Shown piece after piece: positions 27,154 through 35,432 of a DNA stretch of 64,000 bases. The first letter of the stretch is position 1, and the number at the start of each line of letters is the position of its first letter. The notes below the pieces were generated by a model that was given only the letters and a program-made list of their open reading frames with translations, was not told where the DNA came from and did no database searches. Origin of the DNA: Algibacter sp045066735. GTDB taxonomy: Bacteria > Bacteroidota > Bacteroidia > Flavobacteriales > Flavobacteriaceae. Made by a program: the position numbers and the translations under genes. Where the stretch lies: positions 496,001 to 560,000 of the forward strand of contig NZ_JBISHH010000025.1 in the NCBI RefSeq assembly GCF_045066735.1, given 5' to 3'.

Positions 27154-27850
27154 TTAAATATTGTTTAACGCATCAACAAGTTGTGTTTTCTTGTTTCTAC
27201 TTAAAGGAATTTCGTAAGCACCAACTTCAACGTTTTTGCTATTAAATCTGTCAATTTTATCTAAATTAACAATGTAAGATTTGTGAATTCTTAAAAATTT
27301 ACCTTCTGGTAATTCTGCTTCAAAAGATTTCATGGTCGATAAAACCACTAAGCTATTTTCTTCAGTTACAAGTTTTACGTAATCACCAAGTGCTTCAATC
27401 CACTTAATGTCTTTAATATATACTTTACGCTTTTTAAGGTTGCTCTTTACAAATATATGTTCACCATCTTCTTCATTAAAGTCTAGCGTTAACCTATGTT
27501 GTTCTAAAGCTTTATCTACAGAAGTGTTAAAACGCTCCCTTGTAATTGGTTTATGTAAATAATTCGGTTGCATCATAATTAAATGCTTTAAACGCATATT
27601 CCGTTTTACCCGTTACAAATATAATTTGCGGTTTGTTGTTTAATACATCTAAAAGCTCAAATCCATTTAATACAGGCATTTCAATATCTAAAAAGATTAA
27701 GTCTACTTGATGAGTGTTTAAACCATTTTTTGTTTCCAACGCGCTGCTGTACTCTGCTATTAAATTTAATGAGGGATGATTCTCTACTAATTTAACAATA
27801 GAGAGGCGTTGTATGGCTGAATCGTCTACTACTACACAGTTTAATGTCAT
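27154..27850 (-). pseudogene. LytTR-family response regulator, frameshifted
   Basis: A response regulator with an N-terminal receiver and a C-terminal LytTR DNA-binding domain, split by a frameshift. From the ATG at 27850 the receiver reads normally: VVDDSAIQRLS, Asp55 in LIFLDIEMPVLNGF, FVTGKTEYAFKAFNY. It then runs into a stop at 27551. The next frame resumes exactly with NYLHKPITRERF and a complete LytTR domain (KDIKWIEALGDYVKLVT...FLRIHKSYIVNLDKI). Removing one base near 27561-27565 restores T-D-Y-L-H-K-P, the usual junction, and a ~231-residue protein. It may be a true mutation or a sequence error. It is divergent from rpsF and converges on priA. Confidence 0.85.
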
Positions 27851-27995
27851 AACATTTTGTTTTATTTCGGTTAAGATATCGACAATAGTACAAAAAATTC
27901 GGCTAAAAACCAAAAAACATCGGCAAACTGTAAATTTTAACATTTTTTTAACACAGAGATAATATGTGTTATGCTAGAATTTAAATACGATTAAG

Positions 27996-28026
27996 TTGTG
28001 TAATATATAAAAATTAATTACTTTTG
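27996..28026 (+). promoter_or_regulatory. Promoter of the rpsF-rpsR-rplI operon
   Basis: TTG at 27996-27998, a 20-base spacer, and TACTTTTG at 28019-28026 followed by CAGCC: a very good Bacteroidota promoter 32 bases before the rpsF ATG. Confidence 0.75.
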
Positions 28027-28058
28027 CAGCCAATTTTTAACAATAAAAATAGATTTTT

Positions 28059-28397
28059 ATGAATCATTATGAAACTGTTTTCATCTTAAATCCCGTTTTA
28101 TCTGAAGATCAGATAAAGGAGACAGTAAAGAAATACGAAGATTTTCTTGTTTCTAACGGCGCTAAGATGGTATCAAAAGAAAACTGGGGGCTTAAAAAAT
28201 TAGCTTACCCAATTCAAAACAAAAAAAGTGGATTTTATCACTTATTTGAGTATCAAGTAGCCGGAGAGGTTATCAATCCATTAGAAGTAGAGTTTAGACG
28301 TGACGAGCGTTTTATGCGTTATTTAACAGTAGCGTTAGACAAACATGCTATTTCTTGGGCAGAAAGAAGAAGAGAGAAACTTAAACAAAAAGCTTAA
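28059..28397 (+). CDS. rpsF: 30S ribosomal protein S6
   Basis: Binds the central domain of 16S rRNA together with S18. It is 112 residues long, starting NHYETVFILNPVLSEDQI with the characteristic NWGLKKLAYPIQNKKSGFY stretch and RDERFMRYLTVALDK. First gene of the S6-S18-L9 operon, with its own promoter and a 2-base gap to rpsR. Confidence 0.98.
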   Translation: MNHYETVFILNPVLSEDQIKETVKKYEDFLVSNGAKMVSKENWGLKKLAYPIQNKKSGFYHLFEYQVAGEVINPLEVEFRRDERFMRYLTVALDKHAISWAERRREKLKQKA

Positions 28398-28399
28398 TT

Positions 28400-28696
28400 A
28401 TGTCATCAATAGAACAACAATCTAAAGGAAAAAAAGACGGCGAAATTAGATATTTAACGCCTCTAAATATTGAAACTAATAAGCAAAAGAAATATTGTCG
28501 TTTCAAAAAATCAGGTATCAAGTATGTAGATTATAAAGATGCAGACTGGTTATTAAGATTTGTAAATGAGCAAGGTAAAATTTTACCTCGTCGTTTAACA
28601 GGAACATCTTTAAAGTATCAAAGAAAAGTGTCTGTTGCTGTAAAAAGAGCACGTCACTTAGCTTTAATGCCTTATGTAGCTGATTTATTAAAATAA
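28400..28696 (+). CDS. rpsR: 30S ribosomal protein S18
   Basis: Small-subunit protein that pairs with S6. It is 98 residues long, with the conserved CRFKKSGIKYVDYKD, LPRRLTGTSLKYQRKV and the basic VKRARHLALMPYV ending. It starts 2 bases after rpsF and is followed by rplI 13 bases later. Confidence 0.98.
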   Translation: MSSIEQQSKGKKDGEIRYLTPLNIETNKQKKYCRFKKSGIKYVDYKDADWLLRFVNEQGKILPRRLTGTSLKYQRKVSVAVKRARHLALMPYVADLLK

Positions 28697-28709
28697 AATA
28701 CTGATAACA

Positions 28710-29156
28710 ATGGAACTTATATTAAAACAAGACGTTGAAAATTTAGGATTTAAAGACGATGTTGTAACAGTTAAGAACGGTTATGGTAGAAATTTTTTAA
28801 TTCCTCAGAAACAAGCAATTATTGCAACCGTTTCAGCTAAGAAAGTTTTAGCTGAAAATTTAAAGCAACGTGCTTATAAAGAGAAGAGAATAGTTGATGA
28901 AGCTAATGTAGTTGCTGAAGCTTTAAAAGCTTTAGAAATTAAAATACCAGCTAAAGTTGGAACAGGAGATAAATTATTTGGTTCTGTAAACAACATTGAT
29001 TTAGCTGCTGCTTTAGAAAAAGAAGGTCAATCTATCGAGAAAAAATTTATTACACTTACAACTGTTAAGCGTTTAGGTAAATATACTGCCGCAATTCGTT
29101 TACACAGAGATGTTAATGTAGATTTAGAATTCGAAGTTATTGCTCAATCAAACTAG
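28710..29156 (+). CDS. rplI: 50S ribosomal protein L9
   Basis: Large-subunit protein that binds 23S rRNA near the L1 stalk. It is 148 residues long, with the N-terminal signature ELILKQDVENLGFKDDVV and KNGYGRNFLIPQKQAI, a long linker helix, and a C-terminal domain (KVGTGDKLFGSVNNIDLA). It is the last gene of the operon; a strong terminator follows. Confidence 0.98.
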   Translation: MELILKQDVENLGFKDDVVTVKNGYGRNFLIPQKQAIIATVSAKKVLAENLKQRAYKEKRIVDEANVVAEALKALEIKIPAKVGTGDKLFGSVNNIDLAAALEKEGQSIEKKFITLTTVKRLGKYTAAIRLHRDVNVDLEFEVIAQSN

Positions 29157-29195
29157 TTTGTTAACATAAAGTTAATAAATGTTTAGAATATAATT

Positions 29196-29224
29196 AACCA
29201 CTCCTTTTGGAGTGGTTTTTTTTT
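29196..29224 (+). terminator. Terminator of rpsF-rpsR-rplI
   Basis: AACCACTCC / GGAGTGGTT stem with a TTTT loop and a following T run. Confidence 0.9.
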
Positions 29225-29293
29225 GCTCTATTTTTACGTAAAATTATGCGTGCATAGTTTTGAAACTAAAAACTTTAACTCAATTTTTAACAA

Positions 29294-32200
29294 ATGAAAA
29301 AAATTACTCTTTCAATTTTCTTTTTATTTTTTGCCATGTTGTCGTTTGCTCAAGTGACTACATCAAATATAAAAGGACTCGTTTTAGATCAAACTTCAGA
29401 ACCATTGCCTGGAGCCAATGTTCTAGCCATTCATACCCCAACGGGTACAAAATATGGAGCGGCAACTAATTTTGATGGCCGATTTAATCTATTAAACTTA
29501 AGAGTTGGTGGTCCATATACCATTACAGTGAGTTATGTAGGTTACAAAGAGCAAGCGTTTAAAAACGTTTACCTTACTTTGGGAAAAACACAGAATGTAG
29601 ATGTTGTTTTATCTGAGGATAGCGAGCAGTTAGATGCTGTAGTTATTCAGGCTAACGGGGGCACAGGAACCTTTGGAAGCGATAGAACGGGAGCAGAAAC
29701 GAGCGTTGGCCGTCGTGAATTAACGCGTTTACCAACTATTTCAAGATCTCAGTCTGATTTTACAAGGTTAGAACCAACAGCTAGTGGAGGCTCTTTTGGA
29801 GGTAGAAACGATCAGTTTAACAATTTTTCACTAGATGGAGCTGTTTTTAATAATCCTTTTGGGTTAGATGCAGCAACTCCTGGAGGGCAAACAGGTTCTC
29901 AGCCGGTTTCTTTAGATGCTATTGAGCAAATTCAAGTATCTACTGCGCCTTATGATGTTACACAGTCTGGGTTTACCGGAGCATCAGTAAATGCGGTTAC
30001 TAAAAGTGGAACAAACGATTTCCACGGTACAGTTTATGGTTTTTACAGAGATGAAACTATGACAGGTAAAAAAATTAAAGGTGAAGATGTTGCACGACCA
30101 GATTTAAACCAAACGCAATATGGCGTAAGTATTGGTGGCCCAATAATTAAAGATAAATTATTCTTTTTTGCGAATTTTGAAAAAGATGAGCGTGACGATT
30201 TAGGAACTAACGGGTGGACTCCAAATACAGGTACAGGTGGTATTACCGAATCTAGAGTTTTAGAAAGTGATTTAATCGCTGTGCAAACGGCTTTAAGAGC
30301 TCAAGGCTATGATCCTGGTGCTTACCAAGGTTTTACACATGCTTCAGAATCTACTAAGGGTATTTTTAAAATTGATTGGAATATTAACGATAGTAACCGT
30401 TTGGCTGTTGTTTATAATTTTTTGAATGCCTCTCAAGAAAAGCCTGCGCATCCTTCGGCTATTAATCTAAGAGGACCAGATGCTTCAACATTACAATTTC
30501 AAAATTCGGGTTACGAGATTAATAACAATTTAAAATCTATACAAATAGAATTAAATTCAACTTTGTCAGAGACTTCAACCAATAAGTTACAAGTTGGTTA
30601 TACACATTTTGATGATTTTAGAACGCCGTTCTCTACACCGTCACCGGTTATAAATATTTATAAAGATGGCTCTCCTTATATTATTGCAGGTCACGAACCT
30701 TTTTCAATTAATAATAAATTAGATCAGAAGGTATTTCAGTTTACCGATAATTTAAATTTCTTTCAAGGTGATCACACATTCACGATAGGAACATCTTTCG
30801 AGAAATTCGAGTTTGATAATTCTTTTAACTTAAAAGGTTATGGTTTTGATGTGTTTGGGAGAGTCGATATTGCTGAATTTAATGCTGCTAATTACGATTT
30901 TTCAGGAGCGCAAGCTACATTTGCTTCTAAAAACGGATTGCCTGATGGCGTAGATGGCGGTTGGTTATTAGCTGAAACTAATGTTGGGCAGTTAGCATTT
31001 TATGCACAAGATGAATGGAATGTATCAGAAAATTTCAAATTAACATATGGTATCCGTTTTGATAAACCTTTGTTTTTTGATACAGCAGATAATGCGCAAG
31101 AGTTTATAGATACGGAAAACGGAGAAATCTATTTACCAGATGTAGAATATATAGATCCTAATACAGGAGAGCCTTTATTAATAGATTCTACACAAATGCC
31201 AAGTACAGATTGGTTAGTATCACCTAGAGTTGGATTTAATTATGATGCTAATGGTGATAGTTCTTTTCAATTAAGAGGTGGTACAGGTTTATTTACGGGT
31301 CGTTTTCCTTTTGTTTGGGTAGGAAACCAAGTTAGTGGTGTAGATGCATTTTTCTACCAAGCTGTAGATCCAGATTTTAAATTTCCACAAGTTTGGAGAA
31401 CAAACTTAGGTTTAGATAGAAAACTTGAAAACGGTATTATTTTAACAGCGGATTTATCTTACACCAAAGATGTAAATGGTGTTCACGTTCAAAACTGGGG
31501 TTTAAATAAACCAACAAGTCAGTTACAAGGTGTAGATAATAGAGCTATTTATGGTGATAGTGATCGTGCGAAAGCCACATTACCTTGGGGTGAAGTTGTT
31601 ACCGGTAATGCTTACGTTATGACAAACTCTAATGAAGGTCGTATATGGAATGCTTCATTAAAAGCTCAAAAAACATTCGCAAATGGTCTTTATTCTATGT
31701 TAGCTTATAGTTATTTAGATGCTAGAGATGTAAATTCTATTGAAGCTGAAATTACAGGAGATGCTTTTAATGGTAACCCTGCATTAGGTAATGTAAATAA
31801 CGATGTGCTTTCACATTCTAAATACGGAGATAAGCATCGTTTTATTGGTGTAGCTAGTAAAAAATGGGATTACGGAAATGATAAATGGTCTACTACAATA
31901 TCTACATTTTTTGAATATGCACAAGGTGCTCGTTTTAACTACGTGTATGGTGGAGATATAAACAATGATGGTTCGTCTATTAACGATTTAATTTATATTC
32001 CTACTGCTGGAGAAATAAGTTCTATGCAATTTGCTGGAACGGGAGATGCTGCTGCTTTAGAGGCATACATTGGTCAAGACGATTACTTAAGTGATAACAG
32101 AGGTCAATATGCAGAACGTTACGGAGCATTAGCGCCTTGGAGAGGTAAGTGGGATGTTAAATTCTTACAAGATTACAGAATAAAAGTATCGGAAGATAAA

Positions 32201-32464
32201 ACCAATACTATTCAATTTAGTATTGATATTTTAAACTTTGGTAACTTATTAAATTCAGATTGGGGAATTATTCAACAACCTAATAATGTACAGCCAATTG
32301 GTGTAAGTTTTCCTGATGCCAATCCTGATCCTAATGTTTATGTTGCAGACAGAACGCAGCAACCAATCTATTCTTTTAACGAAAATCAAACTAAAACCTT
32401 TGGTTTTGATTCTAGTTTAGCTTCTAGATGGCAAGCTCAAGTAGGTTTACGCTATATTTTCTAA
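29294..32464 (+). CDS. TonB-dependent receptor, Oar-like, with carboxypeptidase-like N-domain
   Basis: A 1056-residue outer-membrane receptor. A signal peptide (KKITLSIFFLFFAMLSFAQ) is followed by a carboxypeptidase-regulatory-like domain (TSNIKGLVLDQTSEPLPGAN...TNFDGRFNLLNL, ~23-110), then a plug and a C-terminal beta-barrel ending in an aromatic residue (LRYIF). The plug segment FNNFSLDGAVFNNPFGL and the exit SGASVNAVTKSGTNDFHGTVYGF resemble the Oar family. No SusD-like gene follows, so it is not a SusCD polysaccharide pair. The substrate is unknown. It is its own transcription unit, closed by a terminator that abuts the next gene. A TAGTTTTG at 29255-29262 may be its -7 element. Confidence 0.9.
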   Translation: MKKITLSIFFLFFAMLSFAQVTTSNIKGLVLDQTSEPLPGANVLAIHTPTGTKYGAATNFDGRFNLLNLRVGGPYTITVSYVGYKEQAFKNVYLTLGKTQNVDVVLSEDSEQLDAVVIQANGGTGTFGSDRTGAETSVGRRELTRLPTISRSQSDFTRLEPTASGGSFGGRNDQFNNFSLDGAVFNNPFGLDAATPGGQTGSQPVSLDAIEQIQVSTAPYDVTQSGFTGASVNAVTKSGTNDFHGTVYGFYRDETMTGKKIKGEDVARPDLNQTQYGVSIGGPIIKDKLFFFANFEKDERDDLGTNGWTPNTGTGGITESRVLESDLIAVQTALRAQGYDPGAYQGFTHASESTKGIFKIDWNINDSNRLAVVYNFLNASQEKPAHPSAINLRGPDASTLQFQNSGYEINNNLKSIQIELNSTLSETSTNKLQVGYTHFDDFRTPFSTPSPVINIYKDGSPYIIAGHEPFSINNKLDQKVFQFTDNLNFFQGDHTFTIGTSFEKFEFDNSFNLKGYGFDVFGRVDIAEFNAANYDFSGAQATFASKNGLPDGVDGGWLLAETNVGQLAFYAQDEWNVSENFKLTYGIRFDKPLFFDTADNAQEFIDTENGEIYLPDVEYIDPNTGEPLLIDSTQMPSTDWLVSPRVGFNYDANGDSSFQLRGGTGLFTGRFPFVWVGNQVSGVDAFFYQAVDPDFKFPQVWRTNLGLDRKLENGIILTADLSYTKDVNGVHVQNWGLNKPTSQLQGVDNRAIYGDSDRAKATLPWGEVVTGNAYVMTNSNEGRIWNASLKAQKTFANGLYSMLAYSYLDARDVNSIEAEITGDAFNGNPALGNVNNDVLSHSKYGDKHRFIGVASKKWDYGNDKWSTTISTFFEYAQGARFNYVYGGDINNDGSSINDLIYIPTAGEISSMQFAGTGDAAALEAYIGQDDYLSDNRGQYAERYGALAPWRGKWDVKFLQDYRIKVSEDKTNTIQFSIDILNFGNLLNSDWGIIQQPNNVQPIGVSFPDANPDPNVYVADRTQQPIYSFNENQTKTFGFDSSLASRWQAQVGLRYIF

Positions 32465-32492
32465 GATAATAACAGATATATTCTTAAATTTG

Positions 32493-32521
32493 GCGCTCCT
32501 TAACTAAGGGGCGCTTTTTTT
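32493..32521 (+). terminator. Terminator after the TonB-dependent receptor
   Basis: GCGCTCCTT/AAGGGGCGC stem with one T-G pair, followed by a T run that ends at base 32521. The next gene's first ATG begins at 32522. Confidence 0.85.
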
Positions 32522-33403
32522 ATGAATAAAATGAAATATATAGTTATACTTTGTGTTTTTTTAGCAAGTTTTTCTTGTAAAGAAAATACTAAAAAAGAAA
32601 AACAATCTGCAAAATCAGTTTTAATTGAACGATTGAGCTATCAGCCAAATAAAGCACCAGTTATCAGTGTGCATAGAGGAGGTAAGTCTATTAAAAATTA
32701 TCCAGAAAATTGTTTAGAAACCATAATGTTTATAAACGATAGTATTCCTGCTGTTTATGAAATTGATATCGCTAAAACCAAGGATAATGTACTTGTTTTA
32801 ATGCACGATAATCGCTTAGGTAGAACCTCTACAGGCGAAGGAGATATTACAAATTATACCTATCAAGAATTATTACAGTATAATTTAGAAGACGATTTTG
32901 GTAACGAAACTACATTTAAAATTCCATTATTTAAAGATGTTCTTCTTTGGGCAAAAGCAAATAATGTGATATTAACTATCGATATAAAAAAGAGTGTTTC
33001 TGTAGATCAAGTTGTCGCTTTGGTTAAAGAAACTGGTGCTGAAGATATTTCGGTGATTATTACTTATGATATGAAACAAGCCAGCGCAGCCTACAAAGCA
33101 GCTCCAGAATTATTGTTATCCGTATCTGCGAGAAACGACAAAGAATTAGATTGGTTGTTACATTCTGAAATTCCAACAGCAAACATGATTGCCTTTACGG
33201 GAACTAGATTATCTCCTGAAGCATTTTATAAAAAATTACACGATTTGGGAATTACCTGTATGCTCGGTACTTTAGGTAACTTAGATAAGCAAGCACAAGC
33301 TAAAGGTGACCATCTTTATCAGAAATGGGTAGATTTAGGTGTTGATGTTATTGCAACCGATAGGCCGTTTGCAGCGGCTGCAAGTTTAAATATTAAAAAA
33401 TAA
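32522..33403 (+). CDS. Glycerophosphodiester phosphodiesterase family lipoprotein
   Basis: A GDPD-family TIM-barrel enzyme predicted to hydrolyse glycerophosphodiesters, anchored as a lipoprotein: signal MKYIVILCVFLAS with lipobox SFSC (Cys ~20). Catalytic motifs are visible: ISVHRGGK, PENCLETI, YEIDIAKTKD, VLMHDNRLGRTSTGEGD, and the C-terminal GVDVIATDRPF. The start is either 32522 or, more plausibly, the ATG at 32531, because 32522 immediately follows the terminator T run. It probably acts in the periplasm or at the cell surface, releasing phosphate-linked products. The substrate cannot be told. Confidence 0.88.
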   Translation: MNKMKYIVILCVFLASFSCKENTKKEKQSAKSVLIERLSYQPNKAPVISVHRGGKSIKNYPENCLETIMFINDSIPAVYEIDIAKTKDNVLVLMHDNRLGRTSTGEGDITNYTYQELLQYNLEDDFGNETTFKIPLFKDVLLWAKANNVILTIDIKKSVSVDQVVALVKETGAEDISVIITYDMKQASAAYKAAPELLLSVSARNDKELDWLLHSEIPTANMIAFTGTRLSPEAFYKKLHDLGITCMLGTLGNLDKQAQAKGDHLYQKWVDLGVDVIATDRPFAAAASLNIKK

Positions 33404-33444
33404 TAAATATAATTCTCTAATAGTGGGAGAATAAAAAGATTATC

Positions 33445-33912
33445 ATGAAATATTCAAGATTAACAAAAGAACAATTCGAAGAGTTACACCAAGAATTTAT
33501 TAATTTTTTGGCAACCCAATCTATAACTGCCGACGAGTGGACAAATTTAAAAACCAATAAGCCCGATTTAGCAGAAATGGAACTGGATGTTTTTAGCGAT
33601 TTAATTTGGGAAGGTGCCTTAAATAAAGCCGAATATCTTGAGCATTTTGCACCACAACATATGTATTTGTTTAATTTAAAAGAAGACCAAATGCATGCTA
33701 TTGTAGTAAACTTGAAAAATGATGTTGATATAACCACACAAGAAGGTTATGATTGGCTTCGTGCAAATTTAATGGACGAAAATGTTGAGTTTTTACAAGC
33801 AGATAAAGCATACAGCGAAGATAAAAACTTAGATAAATTTAAAATGATTGAACAAGGTGCCTCAATTACTAAAGGAGAACTGTATCAGTATTTTTATAAG
33901 CTGATTAATTAA
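33445..33912 (+). CDS. Conserved Flavobacterial protein, probably DUF6495 family
   Basis: A 155-residue soluble acidic protein with no signal peptide or membrane segment. The N-terminus KYSRLTKEQFEELHQEFI and the HMYLFNLKEDQMHAIVV segment match what I recall of the Flavobacterial DUF6495 group; that name is from memory. The function is unknown. It lies between the GDPD gene and hisS on the same strand, with 41 and 68 base gaps. Confidence 0.7.
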   Translation: MKYSRLTKEQFEELHQEFINFLATQSITADEWTNLKTNKPDLAEMELDVFSDLIWEGALNKAEYLEHFAPQHMYLFNLKEDQMHAIVVNLKNDVDITTQEGYDWLRANLMDENVEFLQADKAYSEDKNLDKFKMIEQGASITKGELYQYFYKLIN

Positions 33913-33980
33913 GCCTTCGCTCACGCGGAAACAAAACAATATTAATAAAAAGAAATTCTACCAAAGTAGAACGTTTAAAT

Positions 33981-35351
33981 ATGGCTCAGAAACCAAGCAT
34001 ACCAAAAGGAACAAGAGATTTTAATCCAGAACAAGTTGCCAAACGAAACTATATTTTTAATAGTATTCGAGGTGCTTTTGAAACTTTTGGATTTCAACCT
34101 ATAGAAACTCCAAGTTTTGAAAACAGCGATACCTTAATGGGGAAATATGGAGAAGAAGGTGATCGTTTGATTTTTAAAATCTTGAATTCTGGTGATTATT
34201 TGAATAAAGCTAATGAGCAAGCTTACACTGAAAAAGATTCAACTAAATTAACGTCTAGTATATCAGAAAAAGCATTACGTTACGATTTAACCGTACCATT
34301 TGCACGTTATGTAGTACAACACCAAAACGAAATAGAATTCCCTTTTAAGCGTTACCAAATACAGCCTGTTTGGCGCGCCGATAGACCACAAAAAGGTCGT
34401 TTTAGAGAGTTTTTTCAATGTGATGCCGATGTTGTGGGGTCTAAATCACTTTGGCAAGAAGTGGAGTTTATTCAGCTTTATGATACGGTATTTTCAGCTT
34501 TAAAGTTAGAAGGTGTTACTATTAAAATTAATAACCGAAAAATACTTTCTGGTATTGCTGAAGTTATTGGAGCCTCAGATAAATTAATCGATTTTACAGT
34601 CGCTTTAGATAAGCTGGATAAAATAGGCGAAGAGAAGGTAAAAGAAGAAATGCGTTCTAAAGGTATTTTAGAAGAAGGTATTACAAAACTTCAACCGTTA
34701 TTTACACTTTCAGGCGATTTTGAATCTCAAATTGAAAGTCTCAAATCTATTTTAGATTCATCTGAAGAAGGTAAAAAAGGAATTGAAGAATTAGCTTTTA
34801 TCAACGAAGCTATTTCAGAATTAGGGTTAAAAACCGCGGCCTTACAGTTAGATGTTACATTGGCTAGGGGTTTAAATTATTATACAGGCGCTATTTTTGA
34901 AGTTGCTGCACCAAAAACAGTGAGTATGGGCTCTATTGGTGGTGGTGGTCGTTACGATGATTTAACGGGTATTTTCGGAATGAAAGATGTTAGTGGTGTT
35001 GGTATTAGTTTTGGTTTAGATCGTATTTATTTAGTATTAGAAGAACTTGGTTTATTCCCGGAAACGGTATCAAAAAATATAGAGGTTTTATTTATCAATT
35101 TTGGAGATAAAGAGGCGTTGTTTAGTTTAAAAGCTATTAAAACCTTAAGAGCAGAAGGTGTTAATGCAGAGCTTTACCCTGATGCTGCCAAAATGAAAAA
35201 GCAAATGAATCACGCTAATAAGCGCGCTATACCCTTTGTAGTATTAGTTGGTGATCAGGAAATGGAATCGAATACGTATACCTTAAAAAATATGATTTCT
35301 GGAGAACAAGACAAAGTAACTTTGGAAACTTTAATTTCTAAAATTAAATAG
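33981..35351 (+). CDS. hisS: Histidine--tRNA ligase
   Basis: A class II aminoacyl-tRNA synthetase that charges tRNA-His. It is 456 residues long. Motif 1 region PKGTRDFNPEQ, the RYDLTVPFARYV segment, motif 2 (YQIQPVWRADRPQKGRFREF), the histidine-specific LARGLNYYTGAIFEV, motif 3 (GVGISFGLDRIYL) and a C-terminal anticodon-binding domain are all present. A terminator follows that overlaps the end of the opposing gene. Confidence 0.98.
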   Translation: MAQKPSIPKGTRDFNPEQVAKRNYIFNSIRGAFETFGFQPIETPSFENSDTLMGKYGEEGDRLIFKILNSGDYLNKANEQAYTEKDSTKLTSSISEKALRYDLTVPFARYVVQHQNEIEFPFKRYQIQPVWRADRPQKGRFREFFQCDADVVGSKSLWQEVEFIQLYDTVFSALKLEGVTIKINNRKILSGIAEVIGASDKLIDFTVALDKLDKIGEEKVKEEMRSKGILEEGITKLQPLFTLSGDFESQIESLKSILDSSEEGKKGIEELAFINEAISELGLKTAALQLDVTLARGLNYYTGAIFEVAAPKTVSMGSIGGGGRYDDLTGIFGMKDVSGVGISFGLDRIYLVLEELGLFPETVSKNIEVLFINFGDKEALFSLKAIKTLRAEGVNAELYPDAAKMKKQMNHANKRAIPFVVLVGDQEMESNTYTLKNMISGEQDKVTLETLISKIK

Positions 35352-35392
35352 TTTCAAAAGCCACTTTGATTTAATTTTTGTGTAAAAAAAAC

Positions 35393-35432
35393 AATGGTGT
35401 TAATAAGGTAATCTTATTGCACCATTATTTTT
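35393..35432. terminator. Bidirectional terminator between hisS and the LamG/T9SS gene
   Basis: An arm of about 15 bases (AATGGTGTTAATAAG, 35393-35407) pairs with 35413-35426 across a short loop. T-rich runs flank both sides. The stop codon of the minus-strand gene (35414-35416) lies inside the hairpin. Confidence 0.8.

Noticed and set aside
29260..29469. Frame overlapping the start of the TonB-dependent receptor
   Set aside because: It overlaps the signal peptide and N-domain of a clearly real gene in another frame.
33417..33737. Minus-strand frame opposite the DUF6495-like gene
   Set aside because: The plus-strand frame has better start, composition and conserved family features.
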